Shown here: piece by piece, positions 31,822-42,000 of the stretch
Layout of the letters: every line of letters starts with the position of its first letter
Position numbering within the stretch: position 1 is the first letter of the stretch
IMG/VR virus record: IMGVR_UViG_3300023199_000204
Location: 1 to 64,000 of that record
Origin: a virus
DNA: 64,000 bases
Reading direction: 5' to 3' (one strand)
Program-made: the position numbers and the translations under genes
Notes under the pieces: generated by a model
What the model was told of the DNA's origin: nothing
The model's database searches: none
Seen by the model: only the letters and a program-made list of their open reading frames with translations

Positions 31822-32217
31822 AAATGCGAAAAATATGATCGTAGACCAAATTTTATAGATGATGTTAAAGTTTCGTTTCAGCCTTTGGACGTATCAGCGA
31901 AAACAATTAATGGAGAGATAATTTTAAATGAGAGCCTTTTAGAAAAAGACTGGGTAGAGCAAATGAGGTATTTGTTACACGAATCTACCCACGTTTTACA
32001 ACAAGAAGCGGGACAAGTTAATGGAAAGGTTGATAAAGATAATTATCTTGATGACGAAAATGAACAAGAAGCTTTTCAAGCACAAATTTCTTTTCAAAAT
32101 AAACATGAAGGACCTGAAGAGGTTCAAGAATATATAGAAAACTTATTAGATCATCACGACATAAAAGGAAAGGAGAGAAAAGAGAAAGAAAAAATGCTAA
32201 CTGAAGAAGTTAAGTAA
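31738..32217 (+). CDS. zincin-type metalloprotease-like protein (HESTH)
   Basis: 159 residues. Conservation of the repeat supports the ATG at 31738; an internal ATG at 31789 is an alternative. LLHESTHVLQQEAG (about residues 80-93) is a zinc-binding HExxH motif with a QQ tail, as in DUF4157-like zincins. A downstream glutamate in ENEQEAFQAQ is a likely third ligand. The C-terminus is charged and helical. It is small for a protease (159 against usually 200 or more). It sits among virion genes, so possible jobs are cleaving a head or tail protein, or attacking the host envelope on entry. An endonuclease inserted in its 5' end. Confidence 0.72.
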   Translation: MNYQVKAKQRRLIQKLKMALKKEKEFIEKCEKYDRRPNFIDDVKVSFQPLDVSAKTINGEIILNESLLEKDWVEQMRYLLHESTHVLQQEAGQVNGKVDKDNYLDDENEQEAFQAQISFQNKHEGPEEVQEYIENLLDHHDIKGKERKEKEKMLTEEVK

Positions 32218-32228
32218 AATGGAGTAAA

Positions 32229-34241
32229 ATGGCACAATTTACCAATTTTTTTCCTACATTTGGGCAAACAGATATTCCTAAAACAACAACAGTTAGTTAT
32301 ACCATATTAACTGATGGCTACGATGGTGCTCAAATTGGAACACTTTCTACTATAATAGATGGCTATCAGGTAATAGAAAATGGAGCATTTGTTAATGGAT
32401 ATTCTGGGAATATATTTTCTAGTACTGGAAAATATGTTGTTGGAGTTTATCCAAAATCTCCTGATTTTCTAGGCGGAGCAAAGGCAATAAGTGTTGAACT
32501 AGAAGTTCTTGACTCGTATGGAAGTCTTGATGCCTATAGCTATACCTTTTATACAGCTGGATATGGAGTTGCTGAAGAGGTGGTGGAGAGCCCTCCTTTA
32601 ACAAACAGAGCTTGCCAGTATAAACCATTTTTTCCTTCTACAGATTTAGGATTGGTTGCCGCTTTAGATTCCGGAATAGGAACAGAGGTGGAACTAACCT
32701 GGAAACAAGCACATCCTTATGATGAAGATAATGTAGTTTACTATAATATAAGATTCAATACAGATAGATCGTTGGTTTTAAATAGTGATCCAATATTTAT
32801 TGTTTCTGATGTGGAAGCAACTATTGCTGGTTTATGTCCTGGAGATACGAATTATTTTAACTTAAAAGCAGTAGAGTTTGATCCTACATTACTTACAACT
32901 GATGGTATGACTCAGGGCGGAACAAATATGTTCTTTTACCCTGAAAGTGTGGTCGATTTAGAAGTTGCCATTGATGATTTATTGATTCCAGGATCTACGG
33001 ATGGATTTCCTGATTATGGAATTCTGGATATTGGAACAGAGCTTATTAGATATGTTTCTAAATCTGTAATTCCAGAAGGATTTGTTATATCCTCAAATGG
33101 AAGGGGCTATGGAGATACATTAGCTGAAGAACACTCAGAAAATGATCAAATTAAGTTATATTTTGGAATAGAGGACGGCAATACAATTGTGGTACAAGCC
33201 ACTCCAACTTTTACAAAGCCAAACGATCAAGTAACTTGGGTTAAAATTGATGGTTATGGAAATGATGGATATAGAGATGGTTATGATGGATATGATAAAG
33301 TTTATTCTGGTGGACCCAATGCCTATAGATTATTTGATGGATATGATGGATATTATAGGTATAGACAAGAAGAGTTTGATAATATAACAACAGATGGGAC
33401 CAATAATGATTCTTTAGGAGATTTTAAAAGATTTGATTATTGTGGCACTTATAGAAGATTATCTCCGGCAAGTTTTATGCAGGGTCAGTGTTCTGGGTCA
33501 TATTGGGGCGGAGTTCAGTTGAAAAATGGTAATAGGGTAAGAGTTCCTGATTTAACCACTCATATATTACAGAGAGAGGAGCTTCTTCTTGAGACTACAG
33601 GAGAGCCTTTTATTTTATTAAGAAGAATGTGGACAGGAATAAGATGTGCTTGTATGATGAGTAGAAGAGAGCATTCAGACGCAAGGTGCTCGATCTGCTA
33701 TGGCACAGGTTTTGTTCAAGGGTATACGCAATTCTTTAACCCAAGAAGACCAGATAGAAGAATTCTTGTAAGCATAGATCCTGCGACAGATGATGTACAA
33801 ATAGTGGATAGAGGTGGTTTGGAGCCAGTATACGAGCCAGATGGCTGGACACTACCATTTCCATCGATAAAAGACAGAGATGTTGTAATTAGGTTTAATG
33901 AGAATGGAACTGTTGAATATAGATATGAAGTTCTTAATGTAACTAGAGTTAGAAATGTTTTTAGTACCTCTGGTGCTCAAAAGATAAAATTTAAAAGATT
34001 TCCTGTTACAGATATAATATATCAATTCCCTATAGTTGGAGACACTTCTCCAGCACCAGAGGGTTTAACTACCTCTACTAATATTGCTCCAGGTTTACCT
34101 GCTCATAGTCACGATATTATTATACCTAATGGAGCAGATATAAATACTATAAGAATAGCAACATTGCTTTCTGAAGGGCACAACCATACAATTATCAATG
34201 GAGTTGTTATGCCTGTTCTAGGGCACACTCATACGATATAA
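32229..34241 (+). CDS. large neck/tail structural protein with Cys motif and HxH tail
   Basis: 670 residues, ATGGAG-type site upstream. The N-terminal 125 residues look like a cadherin-like beta sandwich, followed by an FN3-like domain (about 145-220). The middle holds a run of DGY triplets (residues about 345-375). Residues 470-495 hold a DnaJ-like zinc motif (CAC, then CSICYGTGFVQGY), a signature I associate with neck or head-completion proteins of large myoviruses. The last 45 residues contain three HxH motifs (HSH, HNH, HTH), like metal-binding points in phage fibres and spikes. It is clearly structural; its exact position in the virion is unknown. Confidence 0.65.
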   Translation: MAQFTNFFPTFGQTDIPKTTTVSYTILTDGYDGAQIGTLSTIIDGYQVIENGAFVNGYSGNIFSSTGKYVVGVYPKSPDFLGGAKAISVELEVLDSYGSLDAYSYTFYTAGYGVAEEVVESPPLTNRACQYKPFFPSTDLGLVAALDSGIGTEVELTWKQAHPYDEDNVVYYNIRFNTDRSLVLNSDPIFIVSDVEATIAGLCPGDTNYFNLKAVEFDPTLLTTDGMTQGGTNMFFYPESVVDLEVAIDDLLIPGSTDGFPDYGILDIGTELIRYVSKSVIPEGFVISSNGRGYGDTLAEEHSENDQIKLYFGIEDGNTIVVQATPTFTKPNDQVTWVKIDGYGNDGYRDGYDGYDKVYSGGPNAYRLFDGYDGYYRYRQEEFDNITTDGTNNDSLGDFKRFDYCGTYRRLSPASFMQGQCSGSYWGGVQLKNGNRVRVPDLTTHILQREELLLETTGEPFILLRRMWTGIRCACMMSRREHSDARCSICYGTGFVQGYTQFFNPRRPDRRILVSIDPATDDVQIVDRGGLEPVYEPDGWTLPFPSIKDRDVVIRFNENGTVEYRYEVLNVTRVRNVFSTSGAQKIKFKRFPVTDIIYQFPIVGDTSPAPEGLTTSTNIAPGLPAHSHDIIIPNGADINTIRIATLLSEGHNHTIINGVVMPVLGHTHTI

Positions 34242-34250
34242 AGGAAGAAA

Positions 34251-35303
34251 ATGAAAAGAACAAGTAAAGAAATAGAAAACAAAGTAGTTGAGATGTACAA
34301 AAGTGGTTTATCTTATAGAAAAATTTCAGAAATAACTGATATTAAATTACACGTAATAAGAAAAATAGTAAAACAAAGTGATACTATTGTATCTACACCA
34401 GGATTTAAAAAAAAATATAATTATGATGAAATCATAAATATTTATAAAAATGGAAAGACAATTAAAGAAGTATCGATTGCTACTGGGGCGTCATTCTCGT
34501 GTGTAACAAATATACTAAAATCTAAAAATGTGCCGTTACGCAGGAAAGTTAATTTTAATAAAGATGATATTGTAAATTTATATTTATCTGGGCATAGTAT
34601 AAAATTTATTTCTCAAAAATTAAAATTACCTAAAACTAATATAGCACGTAGAGTAAAAAGATATGGAATAAGTAGGTCAATTTCACAGGCGAAAAGAAAT
34701 GAGCAAATTAATCATAAATGTTTCAAAGAATACAATATTAACTCTGCTTACTGGGCTGGATTTTTAGCGGCAGATGGTAGCATTAGAAAGAAAGGGGGAG
34801 TTAGACTAGCACTTCAAAAACGCGATATTGGACATCTTAAAAAATTTGGTGAATTTATTAATTATAATAAAATTAAATTATACAGTAATACCCCCGAGAT
34901 TGTTTTTGGCTCAAAAGAAATAGAAAAAGATTTAGAGTTTAACTTTAACATAATAAATAATAAAGTTTATATTTTAAATCCCCCTTCACAAATTAATAAA
35001 AATTTTATTTCTCATTTCATAAGGGGCTATTTGGACGGAGATGGGTGTATTCACAAGACAAAGTGTAAAATAAGTTTCGCTGGAACATATATGATGCTTT
35101 GTTGGATAAAAGAAAATATTAAACTATTTGTGGAAGAAGCTAAAAACCCAAGTGTTTTGCCTCAAAAGCAATCTAAATATACTTATACATTGACTTTTAA
35201 TGGTAAGATTCAATCTAGAAAAATAGTTAAGTGGTTATATGAAGGTTCTACAGAAAACACAAGGTTAGATAGAAAATACGAGATAGCAAAAAATTATATG
35301 TGA
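34251..35303 (+). CDS. LAGLIDADG homing endonuclease with several HTH units
   Basis: 350 residues, AAAGGAAG upstream. Three helix-turn-helix units fill the first 140 residues (LSYRKISEITDIKLHVIRKI; TIKEVSIATGASFSCVTNIL; SIKFISQKLKLPKTNIARRV). The nuclease part has AYWAGFLAADGSI (about 163) and HFIRGYLDGDGCI (about 255), both with the catalytic aspartate. It belongs to the same subgroup as the three enzymes at 49-52 kb (YWAGF plus IRGYxDGDG). It should be active. It lies between a neck-type gene and a decayed sulfotransferase-like gene. Confidence 0.9.
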   Translation: MKRTSKEIENKVVEMYKSGLSYRKISEITDIKLHVIRKIVKQSDTIVSTPGFKKKYNYDEIINIYKNGKTIKEVSIATGASFSCVTNILKSKNVPLRRKVNFNKDDIVNLYLSGHSIKFISQKLKLPKTNIARRVKRYGISRSISQAKRNEQINHKCFKEYNINSAYWAGFLAADGSIRKKGGVRLALQKRDIGHLKKFGEFINYNKIKLYSNTPEIVFGSKEIEKDLEFNFNIINNKVYILNPPSQINKNFISHFIRGYLDGDGCIHKTKCKISFAGTYMMLCWIKENIKLFVEEAKNPSVLPQKQSKYTYTLTFNGKIQSRKIVKWLYEGSTENTRLDRKYEIAKNYM

Positions 35304-35307
35304 TTTA

Positions 35308-36082
35308 ATGAATATATTTCAAATGATAGGGTTAGAGAGAACTGGGACAAATTATTTACAATGGCTAATTGTAAATAATTTTAAAGACTGTATTATAATA
35401 GCGATAGGGAAGCATTCAGCACGCATGCCAACTCATTTAAGCCTTGGTGAAAAAGAGTTTATTGATTTTTTTCAATATAGAATATAAAAGTTATGCTTCA
35501 TATTTACATTGTAGTAAAAATATTAAAGACCCTGGTATATTAAAGAACGGAATTATTAAAATTCCAAGTAAATTTATTATATCAAGTTTAAAAGAAAATA
35601 GAAATAATATTAATTATATTATAAATGTTAGAGAGCCCATTGCTTGTGCATTGGGAATGAATAATGCTTAGAAATATAGAAAAATAATAGATAATATAAA
35701 ATCTTGGAATAAATTCTATTCAAAATGGCATATAATGATGAAAGACGCGGATAATTCGATATTTATAAAAAATGAAGATTGTATGCGTGATTATAAAAAA
35801 GAACTTATGAAAATAAAAGAAAAGTTCAATCTTGAAGTAATTAATAATGATTTTATTACGACTGATAAGGTTATAAACTTCTCTATGAGAGAAACTTCTT
35901 ACGAGAGTTGTAAAAAGGCGGCAGAGGGAAATAATTCAATTTATTCATTTAAGCCTCACACCAATGGTTTTGATAATAATTATTTTTTAGATAAAAAATA
36001 TTTAGCTAGGCTAAAAGAAAAAGAAATTAAAGAATTAGAAAATCTTATTAATAAAGAAGTTAAGAATATTTTTAAATACTAA
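35308..36082 (+). pseudogene. sulfotransferase-like P-loop gene, frameshifted and with a stop
   Basis: Begins MNIFQ, then MIGLERTGTNYLQWL, the P-loop of sulfotransferase-type enzymes that bind PAPS. The first frame ends at 35487 after seven T bases (35466-35472). Dropping one T gives FIDFFNIEYKSYASYLHC and continues to YIINVREPIA, the second PAPS-binding motif. A TAG at about 35669 interrupts the frame, after which it carries on in the same frame (IIDNIKSWNKFYSKWH) to 36082. The gene was probably accessory cargo, for modifying a carbohydrate or protein, and is now inactive. Confidence 0.7.
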
Positions 36083-36099
36083 TTTTAAGAGGTTTATAT

Positions 36100-38700
36100 A
36101 TGGCAACAAATTATCCAAACGCAATAGACGGATATTCTGAAATAAGAGAGGTTGTAGATAGGCGAGACGAGATTCTGGCATCGGACCATAATGATCTTCG
36201 CAGTGCTATTATATCTATTGAGCAAACTCTTGGACAAAATCCACAAGGACCGTTTGGAACCGTTGTGGAAAGACTCAATGACGCATATTCTAATATTGAA
36301 GCACATATCGCTGGTGATCCGCCAAGACACATTGACACAGTTATTGATAGTGTTGCTAGAACTGGTGCTCCTTATTCATTATCAATTGGGACTGTTGGTT
36401 CTCAATTAACTTCTTTACTAAGTAGTTTAAACTCTTCAACACTTTATTCTGGCAGTGGTGCGAATACACTTGCTGACGGATATGCTTTACCAGCATCATA
36501 TACGACAAGTGCTATAACTGAAATTATAAGAAGACTTGGGGCTACAGCCGGCTCTGCCGCTATTGGAGCGGATGCTGTTGTCGGATCTCCTTTTTCTTTA
36601 AGTTCTGGTTCTGTAGCTTCTCAAACATCTTCTTTATTAACAAATCTTAATAATACTTCTCTATATACTGGTGGAAGCAGCCCTTATTCTTTCGCAGATT
36701 CTTATGTTCTTGATGAATCATATTTGTCTAGTGGAGTAACCGAAATTGTAAGAAGATTGGGCTCAACTGTAGGGGCAGGTGCAATAGGAGTTGATATTGG
36801 TCCTATGTCAGTAATAAATGTTGCGTCTCCTAGCAATGATATTCAAGACCTATTGAATAATATTGATGCTTATGTAGATACACTTGGAAATGAAGTGACA
36901 ACCGCCAGAACGAGTCCATATTATGGAGCTTTTGATAAATTAGATGATAGGATAGATGTTACTGATGGTTATTTAAACACTTTTGTATCTGTTGGAAATA
37001 CTGGAAAAATGTATACCAGTTTAACAGATGCTATAACTGATTTAAATAACGCCAATGGGGGAACCATAATAGTTGAACCAAATTATTCTTTTACAGTGAC
37101 TACTACTGCCGCAACCCACCCGCCGGCTATTGTAAAGCCAATTAAAATAATAGCTCTTGGTTCTGCTATAATAACTAATTCAAAGGGAAGCGGAGCAGAC
37201 GGATTATTTAAATTTCAATCAGGAAGTGGTGGTTCGGGATTGTTTGGATTGAGTATAGTTGAAGGTGGAACACCTTCGCCAACTGCTATTACTATTGATG
37301 TTAAAAATATTACAATTGAGGATTGTGATATAACTGGTCAAGTTTCGGTTGCCAATGGCGGAGGAATTACTAGAGCATATTTTAGAAATAGTGATTTTTT
37401 GGGAAGTGGTACGCCAAGCGGCAATGCTGCTATTGATTGCTATGGAACTGTCACAGATTTAAAAGTAGAAAATTGTTTTATATCTCCAGGTTCAGAATCA
37501 ATAGCATTTAGGCACCACAATGGAAGATCAGTTCAACTATCTAATTGTTATTTCTCTGCTGGACCTGCTACAGCAATTGATGCTACTGGCGGGGGCTTAA
37601 CTGTTGAAAGAAGTTCTATTGTTTTAACAGCGTTGAATTCTACTAATAAGGGAATAGTTTTTGATAGCCCAAGAGGCAGTTATACAAGAAATATTATTAA
37701 AGATGTAGAAATATATGCTGTGTCAAGTATCACAAATTCAGTTTTAAAGTTATCTGGAGAGGCTTTGGCTCAAAATATTAAAGTTAATTTAGGTGACGCA
37801 ATAGGAAATTATTCTGGATCGTCTGATCAAAATCCAATACAGATTTTAGATAGTGCTATTTTGGATGGGCTAGATTTAGTTGGAGTTAATTTACCAAATT
37901 CCACGGATGATGGGTTTGAAATTGGTGCTAATGAGCCTATAATTATGTTAGATGGATCTGATGGATATAATCAACCAGCTCAACCAGCTACACTTAGAAA
38001 TTCTATAATTTCAGATATGGATGATGGGTTATCTTATGGCACTAGTGCAGTAACTATAATAGGCAGTGTTGGAACTGGAGGGGCCGGAGAGGCGGCCACT
38101 CATTTAAAAAATCCAATATTAATCGAAAATGTAACAGTAATAGGTACTGGTAGAAATGATAATACTAACTATCTAAAGGTCTCTTATGTTGCTAACTTGC
38201 CCGATCATGCTGTTATTAGAAACTGTTTATTTGAGGGAGGCCTTTGGGCATATGGAATAAATGCCGTTGATGCCGACCATTTAGTAATATCAGGAAACAG
38301 ATTTAATTTTAATACTAGTGATGAAGATAGAATTATATCTGCTATTATTTTAACAGGAAATGATGCCAACTCACCAGAGGGATGCTCTATAGAGAATAAT
38401 GAAATCGATGTATACAGGACAGGTGCAAGTGGACAATATATTTTTTGGTTAAATCAAACTTCTGGAACCTCTGGAGATGAAGCAAGATATAACAGAATAT
38501 GTAATAATAAAGTGAGAGTATTTAATAAAACATTTACAACAATGTCTATGATGGTTATAAATAATATAAGGGACTCAATTATTCAAGGAAATATGTTATA
38601 TAAAGGAAATGCCTCAAACGTAGGTTTTAGTTTTCCAGGGACAGAGGTAAATATAGTGCCTGCGGCAGCAAGCATAACTGATCAAAATGTGGTAAGTTAA
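36100..38700 (+). CDS. long fibre/spike protein with beta-helix
   Basis: 866 residues, AGAGG upstream. The N-terminal 85 residues (ILASDHNDLRSAIISIEQTL, then PQGPFGTVVERL) match the start of the 1513-residue protein downstream and look like a shared virion-attachment domain. Two repeat blocks follow (LSIGTVGSQLTSLL and LSSGSVASQTSSLL), then a long right-handed beta-helix region (about 330-830) with many short strands and N/D/G turns. Four DGY triplets occur. It is typical of a tail spike or fibre, perhaps with polysaccharide-degrading activity, but I see no clear catalytic pattern. Confidence 0.75.
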   Translation: MATNYPNAIDGYSEIREVVDRRDEILASDHNDLRSAIISIEQTLGQNPQGPFGTVVERLNDAYSNIEAHIAGDPPRHIDTVIDSVARTGAPYSLSIGTVGSQLTSLLSSLNSSTLYSGSGANTLADGYALPASYTTSAITEIIRRLGATAGSAAIGADAVVGSPFSLSSGSVASQTSSLLTNLNNTSLYTGGSSPYSFADSYVLDESYLSSGVTEIVRRLGSTVGAGAIGVDIGPMSVINVASPSNDIQDLLNNIDAYVDTLGNEVTTARTSPYYGAFDKLDDRIDVTDGYLNTFVSVGNTGKMYTSLTDAITDLNNANGGTIIVEPNYSFTVTTTAATHPPAIVKPIKIIALGSAIITNSKGSGADGLFKFQSGSGGSGLFGLSIVEGGTPSPTAITIDVKNITIEDCDITGQVSVANGGGITRAYFRNSDFLGSGTPSGNAAIDCYGTVTDLKVENCFISPGSESIAFRHHNGRSVQLSNCYFSAGPATAIDATGGGLTVERSSIVLTALNSTNKGIVFDSPRGSYTRNIIKDVEIYAVSSITNSVLKLSGEALAQNIKVNLGDAIGNYSGSSDQNPIQILDSAILDGLDLVGVNLPNSTDDGFEIGANEPIIMLDGSDGYNQPAQPATLRNSIISDMDDGLSYGTSAVTIIGSVGTGGAGEAATHLKNPILIENVTVIGTGRNDNTNYLKVSYVANLPDHAVIRNCLFEGGLWAYGINAVDADHLVISGNRFNFNTSDEDRIISAIILTGNDANSPEGCSIENNEIDVYRTGASGQYIFWLNQTSGTSGDEARYNRICNNKVRVFNKTFTTMSMMVINNIRDSIIQGNMLYKGNASNVGFSFPGTEVNIVPAAASITDQNVVS

Positions 38701-38702
38701 AA

Positions 38703-38768
38703 ATGAGAATATTAAAATATTTATTACTGCTTTTGTTAAAAAGTTACAAAAGGAAAAAAAATGATTGA
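38703..38768 (+). CDS. possible 21-residue membrane peptide
   Basis: A tiny frame (MRILKYLLLLLLKSYKRKKND) with a hydrophobic leucine run and basic tail, two bases after the fibre stop and overlapping the next start by eight bases. No good ribosome binding site is visible. It could be a small membrane or leader peptide, or chance in an AT-rich gap. Confidence 0.22.
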   Translation: MRILKYLLLLLLKSYKRKKND

Positions 38769-39024
38769 AAATGAAGAAAAAATTAAAAGATCTAGAAAAT
38801 GGGTTTTAGCTTTAATGGTGATAATTATCGCAACAGTGGCTGCTTTTGTTCCGCCCCTATTAAGTACTTGGGTTTTTAAAGATACTAGTCGTGTAGTAAT
38901 ATTGACAGGAACAGAATGGGTTTCAGTTATTACTTTAGTCACTGGAGCTTACATAGGCGGTAATGTGTGGCAACGCAAGGTTGAAATAGAGAACGGAAAA
39001 ACTAAAGAAAATGCGGAAGCATAG
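38761..39024 (+). CDS. two-TM holin-like protein
   Basis: 87 residues, AAAAGG upstream. A charged N-terminus (EEKIKRSRK) precedes a membrane segment at about 13-36 (WVLALMVIIIATVAAFVPPLL). A second, weaker one at about 52-68 (WVSVITLVTGAYIGG) is followed by a charged C-terminus. Size and topology fit class II holins, which perforate the inner membrane, but many small phage membrane proteins look alike. It lies between two fibre genes, not next to an obvious endolysin. Confidence 0.45.
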   Translation: MIENEEKIKRSRKWVLALMVIIIATVAAFVPPLLSTWVFKDTSRVVILTGTEWVSVITLVTGAYIGGNVWQRKVEIENGKTKENAEA

Positions 39025-39035
39025 TGGAGGAATAA

Positions 39036-42000
39036 ATGGGAGATAGCACATATCCAAGTCAAATAGACAACGACCAAAATCTACCGAGGGTAGATGACAA
39101 TATAAGTGAAATTGGTGGAGAGGCTATTAACTCTGTCAGGAGTGCTGTATTTGCTATCGAAGAAGCTTTGGGTATAGAGCCGCAAGGGACTGCGACAGAC
39201 TTAGCAACAAGGCTCGATGCTTCTTTAAATTCAGATGGAACATTAAAAGCTTCAGCCCTTTCTACTGTCGGATTAGTAACTCTTCCTATTACAAATAGTC
39301 AGGTCGCAACGAACGCAGGCATAGTTGAATCAAAGCTTGATTTAAACTATAATACCACATATTTGAAAACAAGGATAGAAGAAGTAAATACGTTTGCTCT
39401 TTCTATTAATGAAGCGTTACTTAGTGATATTGCTAATCTTAATCAGCACGTTGGTCATCCTGGGGTTTTTGGCAGGCATCAAACCTCAGACATTGATGGG
39501 TATATTTCCCCTTATGCTTCATTGAATCTTCAAGGAATTGTTAATGACCTATACACAAGAATTACTAATCATATTGGTGATTTAATAGATGCTCACGACG
39601 CTAGTGCTATATCTGTTGTTCAGGCAAATCTACAATCAATATCTGCCGATGATGTTCAAGAGGCAATAGAAGCCCTAGATTTAGCTCAACTTGTAGAGGT
39701 GATTAAACATAGGGACCAAAACCATAGCAATGGAATTAATAATGACTCAAATGTAAATCTTATTGGTGAAAATCATTCTACTACTTCAGTATCATCTGCG
39801 GCACTAAATTCGTTTAATAGTGGAACAAGAACTATTCAATTTTCTTCTGTCCCTGCTGGAATAAGCTCTGTTAAAAGATATGATAGAATTGATGTGACTG
39901 TTGGTGGAAATACTTATAGAAGAAATATTAAATCAGTAAATACCGCAACTGCCGCCATAGAGGTGTTTAGAGAACTTCCTGTCGGTGGCGCTGGAACTGC
40001 TGTAATTTATCAAAGTTCTGAGGAAACATCAGCAGACTCGCAACTTAAATTAGCATTAAGGCAGCCAAATGTTTCATCAACAGGCGGCTCTGTTATTCAG
40101 TTAATTCACCCATCTTCACCATATATATTGAGCAGTGGATGTGATCCAAGGTTATTGAGTTCAGCAGCCAGTGATATTAAAATTAGATGGGCTACGGGCG
40201 AAACTGCTGATATTGATGTAAATACAGCAATTCAAACTTATCCAGTAGCAAGTTCTTTGCAAAGCACCTGGACTGTTGAAAACCTAGTGATTGCCCTCAA
40301 TGAAACATTTAGATCTGAAACACTAGGATATCACTATCCTCTAATCGCATTTGTTCATAATGGAGAGATTGGAATAGCTTTTGATGAAGCTGATGGATAC
40401 ATTGAAGCTGTCGCCCCAACTTCAAATAGTGCTTGGTCGGCACTAGGATTTAGCGGCACCGAAAAAGTTGACGCATTAGAAAATAGAAACTTTTATATTG
40501 ATGGATATGAATTTTCTGGAATAAGAAAAATAATAGATGCTAATGGAGAAACCACTGGTTCTAGCAATGTAAGCAGCATTGATGTTGATTTGGTTTCAGC
40601 GGGAATTGTTGCTAGTGGATTAGTGAGAGTATCAAACAGTGTTGCTGATGATGGGACATATGTTTATGATGCTATTACTACGTCTACATTAACTATAAAC
40701 GAACACCCTATTTTTACTTCGGATTCTAGCGTTGATATTAAAATTTATTCCGATTATTTTAGTGTTCCCACAACTCCTGTAAATAGAACTCTGTTTGAGC
40801 TTTTTATTGACGGGTATGAATTAGGTGAGGCTGAGTTAAGAGGAATTCCCAGAGCAGAATATATTAATGCTGGAGGAACTCCAGACAATCCAGAAATATT
40901 TTTTGATATAATCTCTGTTTCAAGAAACTTCTCTGCTTCCGAAAAAAGAATTAGATTTGAGGATAATTCTGGTGTAAAAACAGCCCAGCTTGGTTCAAGA
41001 GGCTCCGGATTATTATTGTCAACTTCTGGAGAAACTGTTACTTTACCGACAACAACTGCTGAAGGATATAAATTTAAACTTTATGATCTTAATGGTATTG
41101 ATTACGTGGAATTAATGGTAGCATACAGTAGCTATGCGACCGTCACTAACGACAATGCCATTGATGTCGAGATATATGATAGAATTAGCGAAGATAAGTT
41201 TTTACTTTTGGGAACTGTACTTCACGACAAAACTTCTTTTAAACATCTATTTGATAGAAGACTTTTAGGTAGTGTCGGCAGAAAAGATGTAAGGACTGAT
41301 TATACAAGAGATTATGTTTCCTATCCTCGTTCTTTAATGAGAGGGAATGGAGTTATATATGGATGTGTAGTAGAAAATCCGACAGGAGATTTATATATTT
41401 CTGGCGGGCAAGTAGTTGTTGATGGTCAGATATTTAATATAGAGAGAACTGTATTCTTTGTTCCAGAAGACGCATTGGTTTCAACATATAATGTTTTTAT
41501 TGACTCTGACGGAACCCCTAGATTGTTAAAGGATGACCAACACGTTAGTGGTCAACTAACAACCCCCTCTGTTGCTGAAATTATAGCAAGCAATGATAAG
41601 ACAATTATTGCTCAAGTTGAAGTTAATGCCGGAAATTCTGTAACAGCTATTAATGATTTTAGAAGATTTGTTAATAATCTTGATAATAAAGTTGATTTAT
41701 TTGTTGAAGAAAACAGCATAACTCACGGTTCTTTTGCTTCTATAGACGCAGCTTTAAATTATGCTGATATAGCAGTCGGTGATAATCAACCATTGTCTAG
41801 GGTGTTGAGAATTAAAGGAGATATAAGTATTACATCTAATGTTATTTTATCTAGTAATTTAACTATTGAAGGAGATTGTGGAGGCTCACAAACTACTCAA
41901 ACAGGATCAAGGCTTTCCTTTAATGGCTCAGGATATTTAACTCTTGGAAATAATAATACTTTAAGAAATTTAAATCTATATTCTGAAACCACTAATTTCA

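Noticed and set aside
4083-34145. Further TATAAATA matches as T4-like late promoters
   Set aside because: Matches at about 4083 and 34138 lie inside genes and several are expected by chance in AT-rich DNA.
35660-35680. In-frame TAG read as a sign of stop-codon reassignment
   Set aside because: TAG, TGA and TAA all end intact genes here (for example TAG at 25400, 28164, 39024, 53459 and 55997), so the standard code holds and this TAG is a nonsense change in a broken gene.
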